Assembly (NCBI GenBank): GCA_910585205.1
Contig: CAJUCC010000046.1
Coordinates: 1 to 28,232, forward strand
DNA from: an uncultured Lachnospiraceae bacterium
Lineage (GTDB): Bacteria > Bacillota > Clostridia > Lachnospirales > Lachnospiraceae
Direction: 5' to 3'
Length of the DNA: 28,232 nucleotides
Shown here: piece by piece, positions 16,772 to 23,855 of the stretch
How positions within the stretch are numbered: the stretch's first letter is position 1
How the letters are laid out: every line of letters starts with the position of its first letter
Made by a program: the position numbers and the translations under genes
The notes under the pieces: model-generated
Told to the model about the DNA's origin: nothing
Seen by the model: only the letters and a program-made list of their open reading frames with translations
The model's database searches: none

Positions 16772-17417
16772 AAAAGAAGAATTTATGAAAAAATTATCAT
16801 CGCTTTCAAACAACGGCGAGATTGATGCCGGGATGATTTATGAACAGATGAAAGGGGAACAGTATCCCGGGCAGGCGCTGCGATGCCTGCTGGAAAACAG
16901 GGAGGCTGTAAAAGTGATTCTGGAGGAGGAGACAATCCGGCAGTTGGAAGCAGGCAGCAGCAACATGATAGGCGGTATGCTGGATACGCTGATCAAACGC
17001 CGTCTGGACGAAGCGGTTTTTTATGAGGAACTCTGGGAAAAGGTAATAGAAAAGAATCCGATGCTGGAGACAGAACAGGAGCGGGTTTATGCCTTATACA
17101 GAATCGGCCAGGACTGGCGGATGCCGTATTATAAAATGGACGATGGGCTGCAGATGTCGGATGAAATGTTTCAGACGTATAAGGAACGGGCTCATGAAAA
17201 ACTGAATCGTATTCATTTTCTGATGAATTATGGTTTTTCCCAGAGGACAGAGCTTGCCAGTCTGCTTAATCAGATTCTGGACAGCAGTGAAACAAAAGAG
17301 GAAAAGGCTGTTTTGCTTGCTGTTGCGCTTGGGAAAGCGGAGGAAAATGTTGTCAGGCTGCTTGTCCAAAAAATGACAGGCAATTTGTCGGCGCCAAAGC
17401 CAACCGACAAATCATAA
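16761..17417 (+). CDS. Uncharacterised helical protein coupled to the winged-helix gene
   Basis: This 218-residue, probably all-alpha, acidic soluble protein has no signal peptide or membrane segment. I recognise no family. The frame stays open upstream to 16605 inside the preceding gene, but the ATG at 16761 overlaps that gene's stop by 11 bases, the usual coupling geometry. The product begins MSGKKEEFMKKLSSLSNNGE. Features include RRLDEAVFYEELWEKVIEKN in the middle and a C-terminal HEAT- or TPR-like helical feel (ERAHEKLNRIHFLMNYG, then SLLNQILDSSETKEEKAVLL). The overlap suggests it is made in fixed ratio with the winged-helix protein and may bind it. The last codons contain a perfect 9-bp inverted repeat. 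Its role is unknown. Confidence 0.7.
   Translation: MSGKKEEFMKKLSSLSNNGEIDAGMIYEQMKGEQYPGQALRCLLENREAVKVILEEETIRQLEAGSSNMIGGMLDTLIKRRLDEAVFYEELWEKVIEKNPMLETEQERVYALYRIGQDWRMPYYKMDDGLQMSDEMFQTYKERAHEKLNRIHFLMNYGFSQRTELASLLNQILDSSETKEEKAVLLAVALGKAEENVVRLLVQKMTGNLSAPKPTDKS
17383..17412. repeat. Perfect 9-bp inverted repeat at the end of the island
   Basis: ATTTGTCGG (17383-17391) and CCGACAAAT (17404-17412) are exact reverse complements around a 12-base loop. They cover the last codons of the helical-protein gene, 34 bases before asnB. No T-run follows on either strand, so it is not a standard intrinsic terminator. It could be an attenuating or RNA-stabilising hairpin or a protein site. Confidence 0.6.
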
Positions 17418-17446
17418 CACGGCAGACGATACAGGAGACTCCCCAC

Positions 17447-19342
17447 ATGTGCGGACTATGCGGCTACATTACAAAACAAAACCTCCCATCCGGCGTTTTG
17501 GAGCGGATGAACAACACCATGACCCATCGCGGCCCGGATGATGCGGGGATATACCAGGGAAGTTTTCCCGGCGGCCTTTTTATCGGGCTTGGGCATCGGC
17601 GGCTTTCCATCCTTGACCTTTCGGATTCTGGACATCAGCCGATGTTTACGGCCGACGGCTCTCTGGGCCTTGTATATAACGGCGAGATCTACAATTTCCG
17701 TGAACTCCGTGCAGGGCTGGAGCAGAAAGGCCGGCGTTTCCGGTCCAACTGCGATACGGAGGTGCTCTTATATCTGTATCAGGAATACGGAACCGACTGC
17801 TTTTCCATGCTGAACGGTATGTTTGCGGCAGCCTTTGCGGATTTCGAAACCGGGCGCGTTGTACTCGCAAGGGACCGGGCGGGGAAAAAGCCGTTATATT
17901 ATTTTACGGGCAATGCGGGAGAATTGGTATTTGCCTCAGAGCTGAAACCGATCCTGCAGTATCCGCAGTTCCGAAAGCATATCCGGCAGGAAGTTTTGTC
18001 CGGCTATCTGTGCCATCACTGTATTATGGCGCCGAACACGATTTTCGAGGATACGTATAAGGTAAATCCGGGCGAATACATTGTCTGGGAAAAGGGAGAG
18101 GTGACAAGGGCATATTACTGGGATCTGCTGGAGCGGTATAAAACGCTCTCCCGCGAGCCGGAGACCGACTATGAGACGGCGAAAAAGCATTTGAAGGAAC
18201 TGCTCTTTGACGCGGTGGAGAAGCGCTATATTGCGGATGTGCCGATCGGGACCTTTTTAAGCGGCGGTATTGATTCATCGCTGATTACGGCGATTGCCAG
18301 GGCGGTCAATGCGGAGCCGGTCAGAAGTTTTACGATCGGATTTGACGATCAGGCAAGCAATGAGGCGGAATATGCGAAGGCGATTGCCAGTTACCTGGGA
18401 ACGGAGCACAGGGAACGGTATGTTTCGGAGGAGGATCTACTGGGACAGCTGCAGGACATTGCCCGGTATTATGACGAACCGTTCGGGGATTCTTCGCAGA
18501 TTCCTTCAATGCTTGTGTCACAGATCGCGAGGCAGGAGACGACGGTTATTTTATCCGGCGACGGCGGGGATGAACTGTTCTGCGGCTATGAGATGTATGA
18601 CTGGGCGTACTGGGCGCAGCGCCTGGACGGCATCGGGCGGCTGGCGGACAACGCGCTGCGTCTGCCCGGCATCCGGCGGCTGGCGCTGGAGAAAAAGCTG
18701 CCGGGAAAGGCAAGGGCGTTTCTGGAGAACCGTAACCCCGATACGAAAGTGCAGTTGTTTACGGATATACGGGAAAATCATATGCGGGAAATGCTGACGG
18801 GAGAGCAGTTGTCGGCGAAGTCCGATCTGGAATCAGAAATTGTGCGCCGGGGACTGTGTGTCAATGACTGGCAGATGCGGCGAATGCTGCTGGACATCCG
18901 GCAGGAGATGGCGGACGATATTCTGGTCAAGATGGACCGGGCATCGATGCGCTATTCGCTGGAAGTGAGGTGCCCGATTCTCGATTATCGTATTATGGAA
19001 TACAGTTTTCGGATGCCGATGGCGTTTAAATACAGTCACAGGGATAAAAAGCATATTCTGAAGGAACTTGCCTATGAGATGGTGCCGCGCGAACTTCTGG
19101 ACCGGCCCAAAAAAGGATTCGGCGTTCCGCTCGCCAAATGGCTCAGAGGCCCGCTCCGTCAGCGACTGCTGCACTACGCCGACCGGGAAATTCTCAAAAA
19201 GCAGGGCATCTTTTACCCGGAAAAGATATGGGAATTTATCCGTAAGCTTGAGACATCGGATGTATCGCTCTATAATTCGGTGCTCTGGGATTTTTATATG
19301 TTCCAGCTCTGGTACCAGACGTATATGGAGGATTTATGGTAG
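17447..19342 (+). CDS. asnB: Asparagine synthetase (glutamine-hydrolysing) type amidotransferase
   Basis: This is a 631-residue class II glutamine amidotransferase fused to an ATP-dependent synthetase. The N-terminal nucleophile is C2 (MCGLCGYI), with MTHRGPDDAGIY close behind. The synthetase half has the PP-loop SGGIDSS at residues 272-278 and YYDEPFGDSSQIPS plus LSGDGGDELFCGY further on. The protein can make asparagine from aspartate, ATP and glutamine. In glycan loci close relatives are thought to amidate sugar acids, and the sequence alone does not decide. A CAGGAG lies about nine bases before the ATG. From here the DNA is clearly GC-richer than everything upstream. No promoter is visible in the 29-base gap before it, so it may be read through from the winged-helix promoter. 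A strong terminator follows. Confidence 0.92.
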   Translation: MCGLCGYITKQNLPSGVLERMNNTMTHRGPDDAGIYQGSFPGGLFIGLGHRRLSILDLSDSGHQPMFTADGSLGLVYNGEIYNFRELRAGLEQKGRRFRSNCDTEVLLYLYQEYGTDCFSMLNGMFAAAFADFETGRVVLARDRAGKKPLYYFTGNAGELVFASELKPILQYPQFRKHIRQEVLSGYLCHHCIMAPNTIFEDTYKVNPGEYIVWEKGEVTRAYYWDLLERYKTLSREPETDYETAKKHLKELLFDAVEKRYIADVPIGTFLSGGIDSSLITAIARAVNAEPVRSFTIGFDDQASNEAEYAKAIASYLGTEHRERYVSEEDLLGQLQDIARYYDEPFGDSSQIPSMLVSQIARQETTVILSGDGGDELFCGYEMYDWAYWAQRLDGIGRLADNALRLPGIRRLALEKKLPGKARAFLENRNPDTKVQLFTDIRENHMREMLTGEQLSAKSDLESEIVRRGLCVNDWQMRRMLLDIRQEMADDILVKMDRASMRYSLEVRCPILDYRIMEYSFRMPMAFKYSHRDKKHILKELAYEMVPRELLDRPKKGFGVPLAKWLRGPLRQRLLHYADREILKKQGIFYPEKIWEFIRKLETSDVSLYNSVLWDFYMFQLWYQTYMEDLW

Positions 19343-19357
19343 ACAGGGCAGATTTTT

Positions 19358-19404
19358 CATCCGGCGGTTTCATCTGTGTGAACTCCTGCCGGATGTTTGT
19401 TTTT
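19358..19404 (+). terminator. Rho-independent terminator after asnB
   Basis: CATCCGGC (19358-19365) pairs perfectly with GCCGGATG (19388-19395). Further GG/CC pairing inside is possible. The stem is followed directly by TTTGTTTTT. It lies 16 bases after the asnB stop and 12 bases before a new promoter. Confidence 0.8.
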
Positions 19405-19415
19405 CCTGTAAATTT

Positions 19416-19444
19416 TTGAAATAATTGCTCCGTTATGCTATACT
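19416..19444 (+). promoter_or_regulatory. Sigma-A promoter for the GT4-manC-flippase operon
   Basis: TTGAAA (19416-19421, 5 of 6), a 17-base spacer and TATACT (19439-19444, 5 of 6) form a near-consensus promoter. Transcription should begin near 19451, giving a leader of about 124 bases before the ATG at 19575. That leader contains the tRNA-like fold. Confidence 0.78.
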
Positions 19445-19500
19445 GAAGTACAAAACAGTTTACAATAGTAAAGGAACGTTTCATCATATGGAATCACACG

Positions 19501-19558
19501 TCTGGCCGTTCTGTCTGCATGACAGATTTTGCAGAGGCGGTTCGATTCCGTCACCAGA
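19501..19558 (+). ncRNA. tRNA-like fold without a D-arm in the operon leader
   Basis: Three stems can be drawn. Outer stem: TCTGG (19501-19505) with CCAGA (19554-19558). Anticodon-like arm: TCTGT (19510-19514), loop CTGCATG (19515-19521) and ACAGA (19522-19526), placing GCA where a Cys anticodon would be, after T33. T-arm: GGCGG (19536-19540), loop TTCGATT and CCGTC (19548-19552), a textbook T-arm. Only four bases separate the outer stem from the anticodon arm, so there is no D-arm. The outer stem has 5 pairs rather than 7, no CCA follows, and position 37 is T rather than a purine. It is therefore not a normal tRNA gene. It could be a tRNA relic, a former integration site in a tRNA 3' end, or a leader regulatory RNA. 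Confidence 0.4.
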
Positions 19559-19574
19559 AAGCAGGAGCACTATT

Positions 19575-20726
19575 ATGAAAGCACTTTACGTCGCACCACG
19601 ATACCATATCAATCAGGTCCCCATTATACGGGGCTGGCTGCAAAACGGCCATCAGGTCATGTTTATCAGTCAGCTTGCCGCTTCCTCGGAGGATCATAAA
19701 GATTTAAAACCAATCATTCTGGGCTATTCCCGCATATTTAACGGGCTCTTTTCCCTTGTCAATAAAATAAAACACAGGAATCACCCGGATGCACTGTTTG
19801 CGGTCAGCAGCAAACGGGGATTTCCGCCGTATTTCCGGCTGCGAAAGCTGATTCGGGACTTTGCGCCGGATGTTGCGATTTTGCGGGAGCGTTCGCTTTA
19901 TAACATTATTGTACATCTGATCTGCAAAAGGTATCACATTCCCTGTATTTTGTACAATCAAAGTCCGTATTGGAATCAGATACCGAAAAAGAAAGGCAGA
20001 CTGTGGAAAACCGTGCGCAGGCTGTCGCCGAAGTACCGTATTACGCCGGTGCTCGGCTCGCCGGGCAGGGGGAAATATGAAGAACCGAATTCCCGTTATG
20101 TCCCCTTCGTCATGGAACCCGCCATTTCCCCGGATGAGAAGACATACTGTAAGGGCGGTACGGTACAGCTTTTATGTGTGGGCCGGTATATGGAATGCAA
20201 GAAACAGCTCGTGCAGCTGGAAGTTCTGAAACGGCTGATTCCGAAATATCCGGTGCATCTCACGTTTGCGGGCGAGGTGGTAAGCGGCGATCAGAAGGCA
20301 TATTTTAAGCAGGTGATCGACTGTGTGGAACGTGACAATCTGCAGAATTATGTGACGATTTTGACGAACCTGCCGCATGAAAAGGTGTATGACGAATACC
20401 GGAAAGCCGACCTGTTCCTGCTTCCCAGTTCGGAAGTGACAAGCGTGTCACAACTGGAAGCCATGTCCTGCGCGCTGCCGGTGATCTGCAGCAATCTGGA
20501 CGGAAAGGCAAGCTATATCCGGAACGGTGTCAACGGTCTGCTGGTAGAGCCGGGAAATGCGGACGATCTGGAGGAAAAGATCGAGTATTTCCTGAATCAC
20601 AGAGAAAAGATCGAGGAGATGGGGCGGACAAACTATCGGACTGTCGTGGAGACATATTCGTTTGGCAATTACTACAGACAAATCTGCGAGATCGCGGAGC
20701 AAATTAAAAAGGAAGGCGCATACTGA
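19575..20726 (+). CDS. Family 4 glycosyltransferase (GT-B fold)
   Basis: This 383-residue cytoplasmic retaining glycosyltransferase probably adds a sugar, possibly mannose given the adjacent manC, to a lipid-linked glycan. It begins MKALYVAPRYHINQVPIIRG. The C-terminal donor-binding half contains VQLLCVGRYMECKKQLVQLE, then LLPSSEVTSVSQLEAMSCAL, the EX7E motif of the family, followed by PVICSNLDGKASYIRNGVNG. The frame is open upstream and contains an ATG at 19488, but that would translate the tRNA-like region. ATG 19575 has AGGAG eight bases upstream and gives the normal family N-terminus. It is the first gene after its own promoter and ends two bases before manC. The family is firm; donor and linkage are inferred. 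Confidence 0.9.
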   Translation: MKALYVAPRYHINQVPIIRGWLQNGHQVMFISQLAASSEDHKDLKPIILGYSRIFNGLFSLVNKIKHRNHPDALFAVSSKRGFPPYFRLRKLIRDFAPDVAILRERSLYNIIVHLICKRYHIPCILYNQSPYWNQIPKKKGRLWKTVRRLSPKYRITPVLGSPGRGKYEEPNSRYVPFVMEPAISPDEKTYCKGGTVQLLCVGRYMECKKQLVQLEVLKRLIPKYPVHLTFAGEVVSGDQKAYFKQVIDCVERDNLQNYVTILTNLPHEKVYDEYRKADLFLLPSSEVTSVSQLEAMSCALPVICSNLDGKASYIRNGVNGLLVEPGNADDLEEKIEYFLNHREKIEEMGRTNYRTVVETYSFGNYYRQICEIAEQIKKEGAY

Positions 20727-20728
20727 TT

Positions 20729-22117
20729 ATGAAAATCATTCTTTTATCCGGCGGCTCCGGCAAGCGGCTCTGGCCGCTGTCGAACGACGCACGGTCCAAA
20801 CAGTTTTTAAAGGTACTGCAAAATGAAGAAGGCGGGTCGGAATCGATGATTCAGCGTATCTTCCGGCAGCTCGGTAAGAGCTGCCCGGATACGGAGATCA
20901 TACTGGCGACGAGTGAAGTGCAGAGCGATTCCATCCGCCGCCAGCTGGGAAACGAGGTTGAAAAGGTTCTGGAGCCGTCCCGGCGCAATACCTATCCGGC
21001 GATTCTGCTGTCAGGCGCCTATCTGCTCGATTGCAAGCAGGCGCCGGATGATGAGATTATTATAGTGCTGCCGGTCGACACGTATGTGGAACAGGACTAT
21101 TTTGATAAGTTCCGTGATATGGAACGGGCATTGACAGAGTTCGGAGCGGAAATCTGCCTGATGGGAATTCACCCCACGTATCCTTCCGAGAAATACGGCT
21201 ATATTACCGTTTCCGTGCCGGACGGGGAGTCCTGCGGCCGGGTGGTGAGCTGTGTGGAAAAACCCGATCTGGCGCAGGCGCGCAGGCTGATGCAGGACGG
21301 CGCGCTGTGGAACGGCGGTATTTTTATGTTCCGCGCGTCCTTTGTGAAAGCTCTGATTGCAAAAGAGCTTGGCACGGTTTCGTATGAAGCGGTATATCGG
21401 CGGTATCATGAGCTGCCGTATATCAGCTTTGACTATGAGGTCATCGAACGGCATCCGTCTATGGCCTGTGTCATCTATGACGGGGAATGGAACGACCTCG
21501 GAACATGGAATACCCTGACGGAACAGATGAAAGAGCCGGACGGGGGCTTTGTCATCCGTGACGACGGATGCAATAACACCCATGTAATCAATGAACTGGA
21601 AATACCCATTGTGGCGATGGGACTGCAGGATACGGTGGTGGTGGCCAGCGCGGACGGCATTCTGGTCAGTGACAAGCATGCCAGTTCTTTTCTGCTCCCC
21701 TGTGTCGAACAGATTGACAATCGGCCGATGTACGAAAAACGCCAGTGGGGCGAATATAAGGTGCTGGATGTACAGCAGTGTAAGGTGGATGCGGGCAATT
21801 CCCTGACAAAGAGTATGTATATTGAGGCCGGCAGGAGCGTCAGCTACCAGCTTCATCATTTCCGCGACGAGGTCTGGACGATCGTGGACGGAAGGGGTAT
21901 TTTTTTGCTGGACGGCGAGGCGAGACGGGTTGGCCGGGGCGATGTGCTGTTTATCCCGCGGGAGTGCAAACATGCGATTTGGTCTCTGACGGGTCTGAGC
22001 TTTATCGAAGTGCAGATCGGCTCGGATCTGGTGGAAGAAGATATTGAACGGCTTGACTGGGACTGGAGCGAAATTCTGCGGCAGCAGGGGGAAACGGACA
22101 ATGACGGAGCAAAATAA
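20729..22117 (+). CDS. manC: Mannose-1-phosphate guanylyltransferase / mannose-6-phosphate isomerase
   Basis: This 462-residue enzyme makes GDP-mannose from mannose-1-phosphate and GTP. The nucleotidyltransferase signature LSGGSGKRLWPLSNDARSKQ is at the N-terminus, and CVEKPDLAQARRLM supplies the VEKP motif. ALWNGGIFMFRAS and WNDLGTWNTL are also family landmarks. The C-terminal cupin (from about residue 340) has WGEYKVLD and SYQLHHFRDEVWTIVDG, as in bifunctional CpsB/AlgA enzymes that also isomerise fructose-6-phosphate. The usual QxHxHRxEHW is altered to QLHHFRDEVW, so isomerase activity is less certain. The start follows the previous stop by two bases, with AAGGAAGG about 12 bases upstream. 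The flippase gene begins within the last 17 bases. A 373-residue antisense frame over this gene is a codon-bias shadow. Confidence 0.92.
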   Translation: MKIILLSGGSGKRLWPLSNDARSKQFLKVLQNEEGGSESMIQRIFRQLGKSCPDTEIILATSEVQSDSIRRQLGNEVEKVLEPSRRNTYPAILLSGAYLLDCKQAPDDEIIIVLPVDTYVEQDYFDKFRDMERALTEFGAEICLMGIHPTYPSEKYGYITVSVPDGESCGRVVSCVEKPDLAQARRLMQDGALWNGGIFMFRASFVKALIAKELGTVSYEAVYRRYHELPYISFDYEVIERHPSMACVIYDGEWNDLGTWNTLTEQMKEPDGGFVIRDDGCNNTHVINELEIPIVAMGLQDTVVVASADGILVSDKHASSFLLPCVEQIDNRPMYEKRQWGEYKVLDVQQCKVDAGNSLTKSMYIEAGRSVSYQLHHFRDEVWTIVDGRGIFLLDGEARRVGRGDVLFIPRECKHAIWSLTGLSFIEVQIGSDLVEEDIERLDWDWSEILRQQGETDNDGAK

Positions 22118-23855
22118 CGGCAATATCGGCATCTGGAGAAAGATTGCTTATATTTTTGACCGCAGGCAGAAAATGAAAAGCATCCTTTTGCTGACCGTAA
22201 TTGTGATCGGTGCATTTGTGGAACTGTTGGGCGTCAGTGTCGTACTGCCGTTTATCAGTGTGGTGCTCAGTCCCGGCGAAATGCTGGACAATGTTTATCT
22301 GGCTTACGGTTACAATCTGCTCGGGTTTCGGGATGTGAACGATTATGTGATCTTTCTGGGCGGCGCGATTATCGTCGTCTATATTCTGAAAAATATTTAT
22401 GTGTATATTATGCACGGGATGCAGTACCGCTTTACGTATGACAATCAGCGCAAGCTGTCACACAAGATGATGAACTGCTATATGCAGCAGCCGTATCTGT
22501 TTCACCTGAATCACAACAGTGCGGAGCTGAGCCGGAATGTCAACGAAGATACGGTTTCCTTTTTTGAAGCGGTTCTGGCGGGACTGCAGCTTGCCTCGGA
22601 AGGCGGGGTATGTCTGGCGTTGCTTGTATTCCTGCTCTATCAGGATGTGTCGATTACCTGCGGCGTGATTGCGCTGGTATGTGTCTTCGGCCTTGTTTTT
22701 ATGAAGGTGTTTAAGAAACGGCTGAAAAGCGCCGGCAGAAAGAGCCGCAATAAGCAGGGGACGACGCGCAGGGCGGTGCTGGAGGCATTGGGCGGCATCA
22801 AGGAGATCAAGGTACTGGGCCGGGAAGACATCTTTGTGGAGAATTATAACGAAGAGTACAAAGAATATGCGGAGAGCAACCGTAAGTTCAAAGTGTACAG
22901 CATGATTCCGAAGCCGGTTATGGAGACGATCTGTATATCCGGCCTTTTGCTGATCGTCTGTATTAAAATTGCGCTCGGCGCCGAGCCGACTTCTTTTATT
23001 CCGACAATCTCCCTGTTTGCGGTGGCGGCTTTCCGCATGCTGCCGTCGGCCAATCGGATGGCGGAGTATTTGAGCCGGATTATGTTCAGCAAGGCGGCGA
23101 TCGATGCGATTTATCATGATCTGCGGGAAATCGATCTGCTGATGGAAAATCTGCGCAGACAGGAGGACACGGAGGAAATTCGCTTCGCGCGGGAGATTCG
23201 CGTGGACAATATCCGTTTTCATTATCCCGGCACGGAAAAGAATGTGTTTTCACAGGCGTCGCTGACGATTCCGAAAAACAAATCCATCGCCCTGATCGGG
23301 CCTTCCGGACAGGGAAAAACGACGATGGCGGACATTATACTCGGCCTGCTGGAGCCGCAGCAGGGCGCGGTGCTGGTGGACGGCGTCGACATACGAAAAG
23401 GGATGCATGCCTGGAACCGCAAGCTCGGTTATATACCCCAAACCATTTCGCTGCTGGATGCTTCCATTCGGGACAATATTCTGTTCGGGGTTGCGGCGGC
23501 GGAGGCCGACGAAGCGCGGCTGCAGGAAGCGCTGCGGGAGGCGCAGTTAAAAGAATTTGTGGATACGCTGGAAGACGGGCTGGATACGGTGATCGGCGAG
23601 GGCGGTGTGCGCCTGTCGGGCGGTCAGCGGCAGCGGATCGGCATCGCCCGGGCGCTCTACCGCAGCCCGGAGATTCTCGTATTGGACGAGGCCACTTCCG
23701 CACTGGATAACGATACGGAAGCGGCGGTTATGGAAGCGATCGAATATCTGGCGGGAAGCAAGACACTGATTATCATTGCGCATCGCCTGTCAACGATACG
23801 CAACTGTGATCTGGTGTATCGGATTGAAGCAGGGCAAGTGACTTTACAGCAGTGA
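22101..23855 (+). CDS. ABC transporter, fused permease-ATPase; second MsbA/PglK-type flippase
   Basis: This is a 584-residue half-transporter with the same architecture as the protein at 1157-3010 and recognisably homologous to it across both domains (for instance the SGLLLIVCIKIALG and FAVAAFRMLPSANRM regions). Walker A GPSGQGKTT is at 400-408, LSGGQ at 505-509, Walker B ends D529-E530, and the H-loop is IIIAHRL. It should flip the lipid-linked product of this second, GC-rich locus. ATG 22101 overlaps manC by 17 bases and has AGGGGGAA about nine bases upstream; the longer frame to 22044 lies within manC. The C-terminus stops at EAGQVTLQQ, about ten residues shorter than usual. The last 83 bases overlap a convergent gene, which suggests a recombination junction at this end. 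Confidence 0.88.
   Translation: MTEQNNGNIGIWRKIAYIFDRRQKMKSILLLTVIVIGAFVELLGVSVVLPFISVVLSPGEMLDNVYLAYGYNLLGFRDVNDYVIFLGGAIIVVYILKNIYVYIMHGMQYRFTYDNQRKLSHKMMNCYMQQPYLFHLNHNSAELSRNVNEDTVSFFEAVLAGLQLASEGGVCLALLVFLLYQDVSITCGVIALVCVFGLVFMKVFKKRLKSAGRKSRNKQGTTRRAVLEALGGIKEIKVLGREDIFVENYNEEYKEYAESNRKFKVYSMIPKPVMETICISGLLLIVCIKIALGAEPTSFIPTISLFAVAAFRMLPSANRMAEYLSRIMFSKAAIDAIYHDLREIDLLMENLRRQEDTEEIRFAREIRVDNIRFHYPGTEKNVFSQASLTIPKNKSIALIGPSGQGKTTMADIILGLLEPQQGAVLVDGVDIRKGMHAWNRKLGYIPQTISLLDASIRDNILFGVAAAEADEARLQEALREAQLKEFVDTLEDGLDTVIGEGGVRLSGGQRQRIGIARALYRSPEILVLDEATSALDNDTEAAVMEAIEYLAGSKTLIIIAHRLSTIRNCDLVYRIEAGQVTLQQ

Noticed and set aside
19488..19574. N-terminal extension of the GT4 protein from ATG 19488
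   Set aside because: It would translate the tRNA-like fold. The family N-terminus MKALYVAPRYH begins at 19575, which has its own AGGAG.
19494..19575. Complete tRNA-Cys gene
   Set aside because: The D-arm is missing, the acceptor stem has five pairs, no CCA follows and position 37 is T; only the T-arm and an anticodon-like arm are convincing.
21011..22132. Long minus-strand open frame of 373 codons across manC
   Set aside because: It lies wholly antisense to a gene with clear family motifs, has no ribosome site, and its composition (many His, Arg, Gln, Pro) is typical of a shadow in GC-rich DNA.
22458..23222. Long minus-strand open frame within the second ABC flippase
   Set aside because: Antisense to a coding domain with intact motifs, no recognisable protein features and no start signal.
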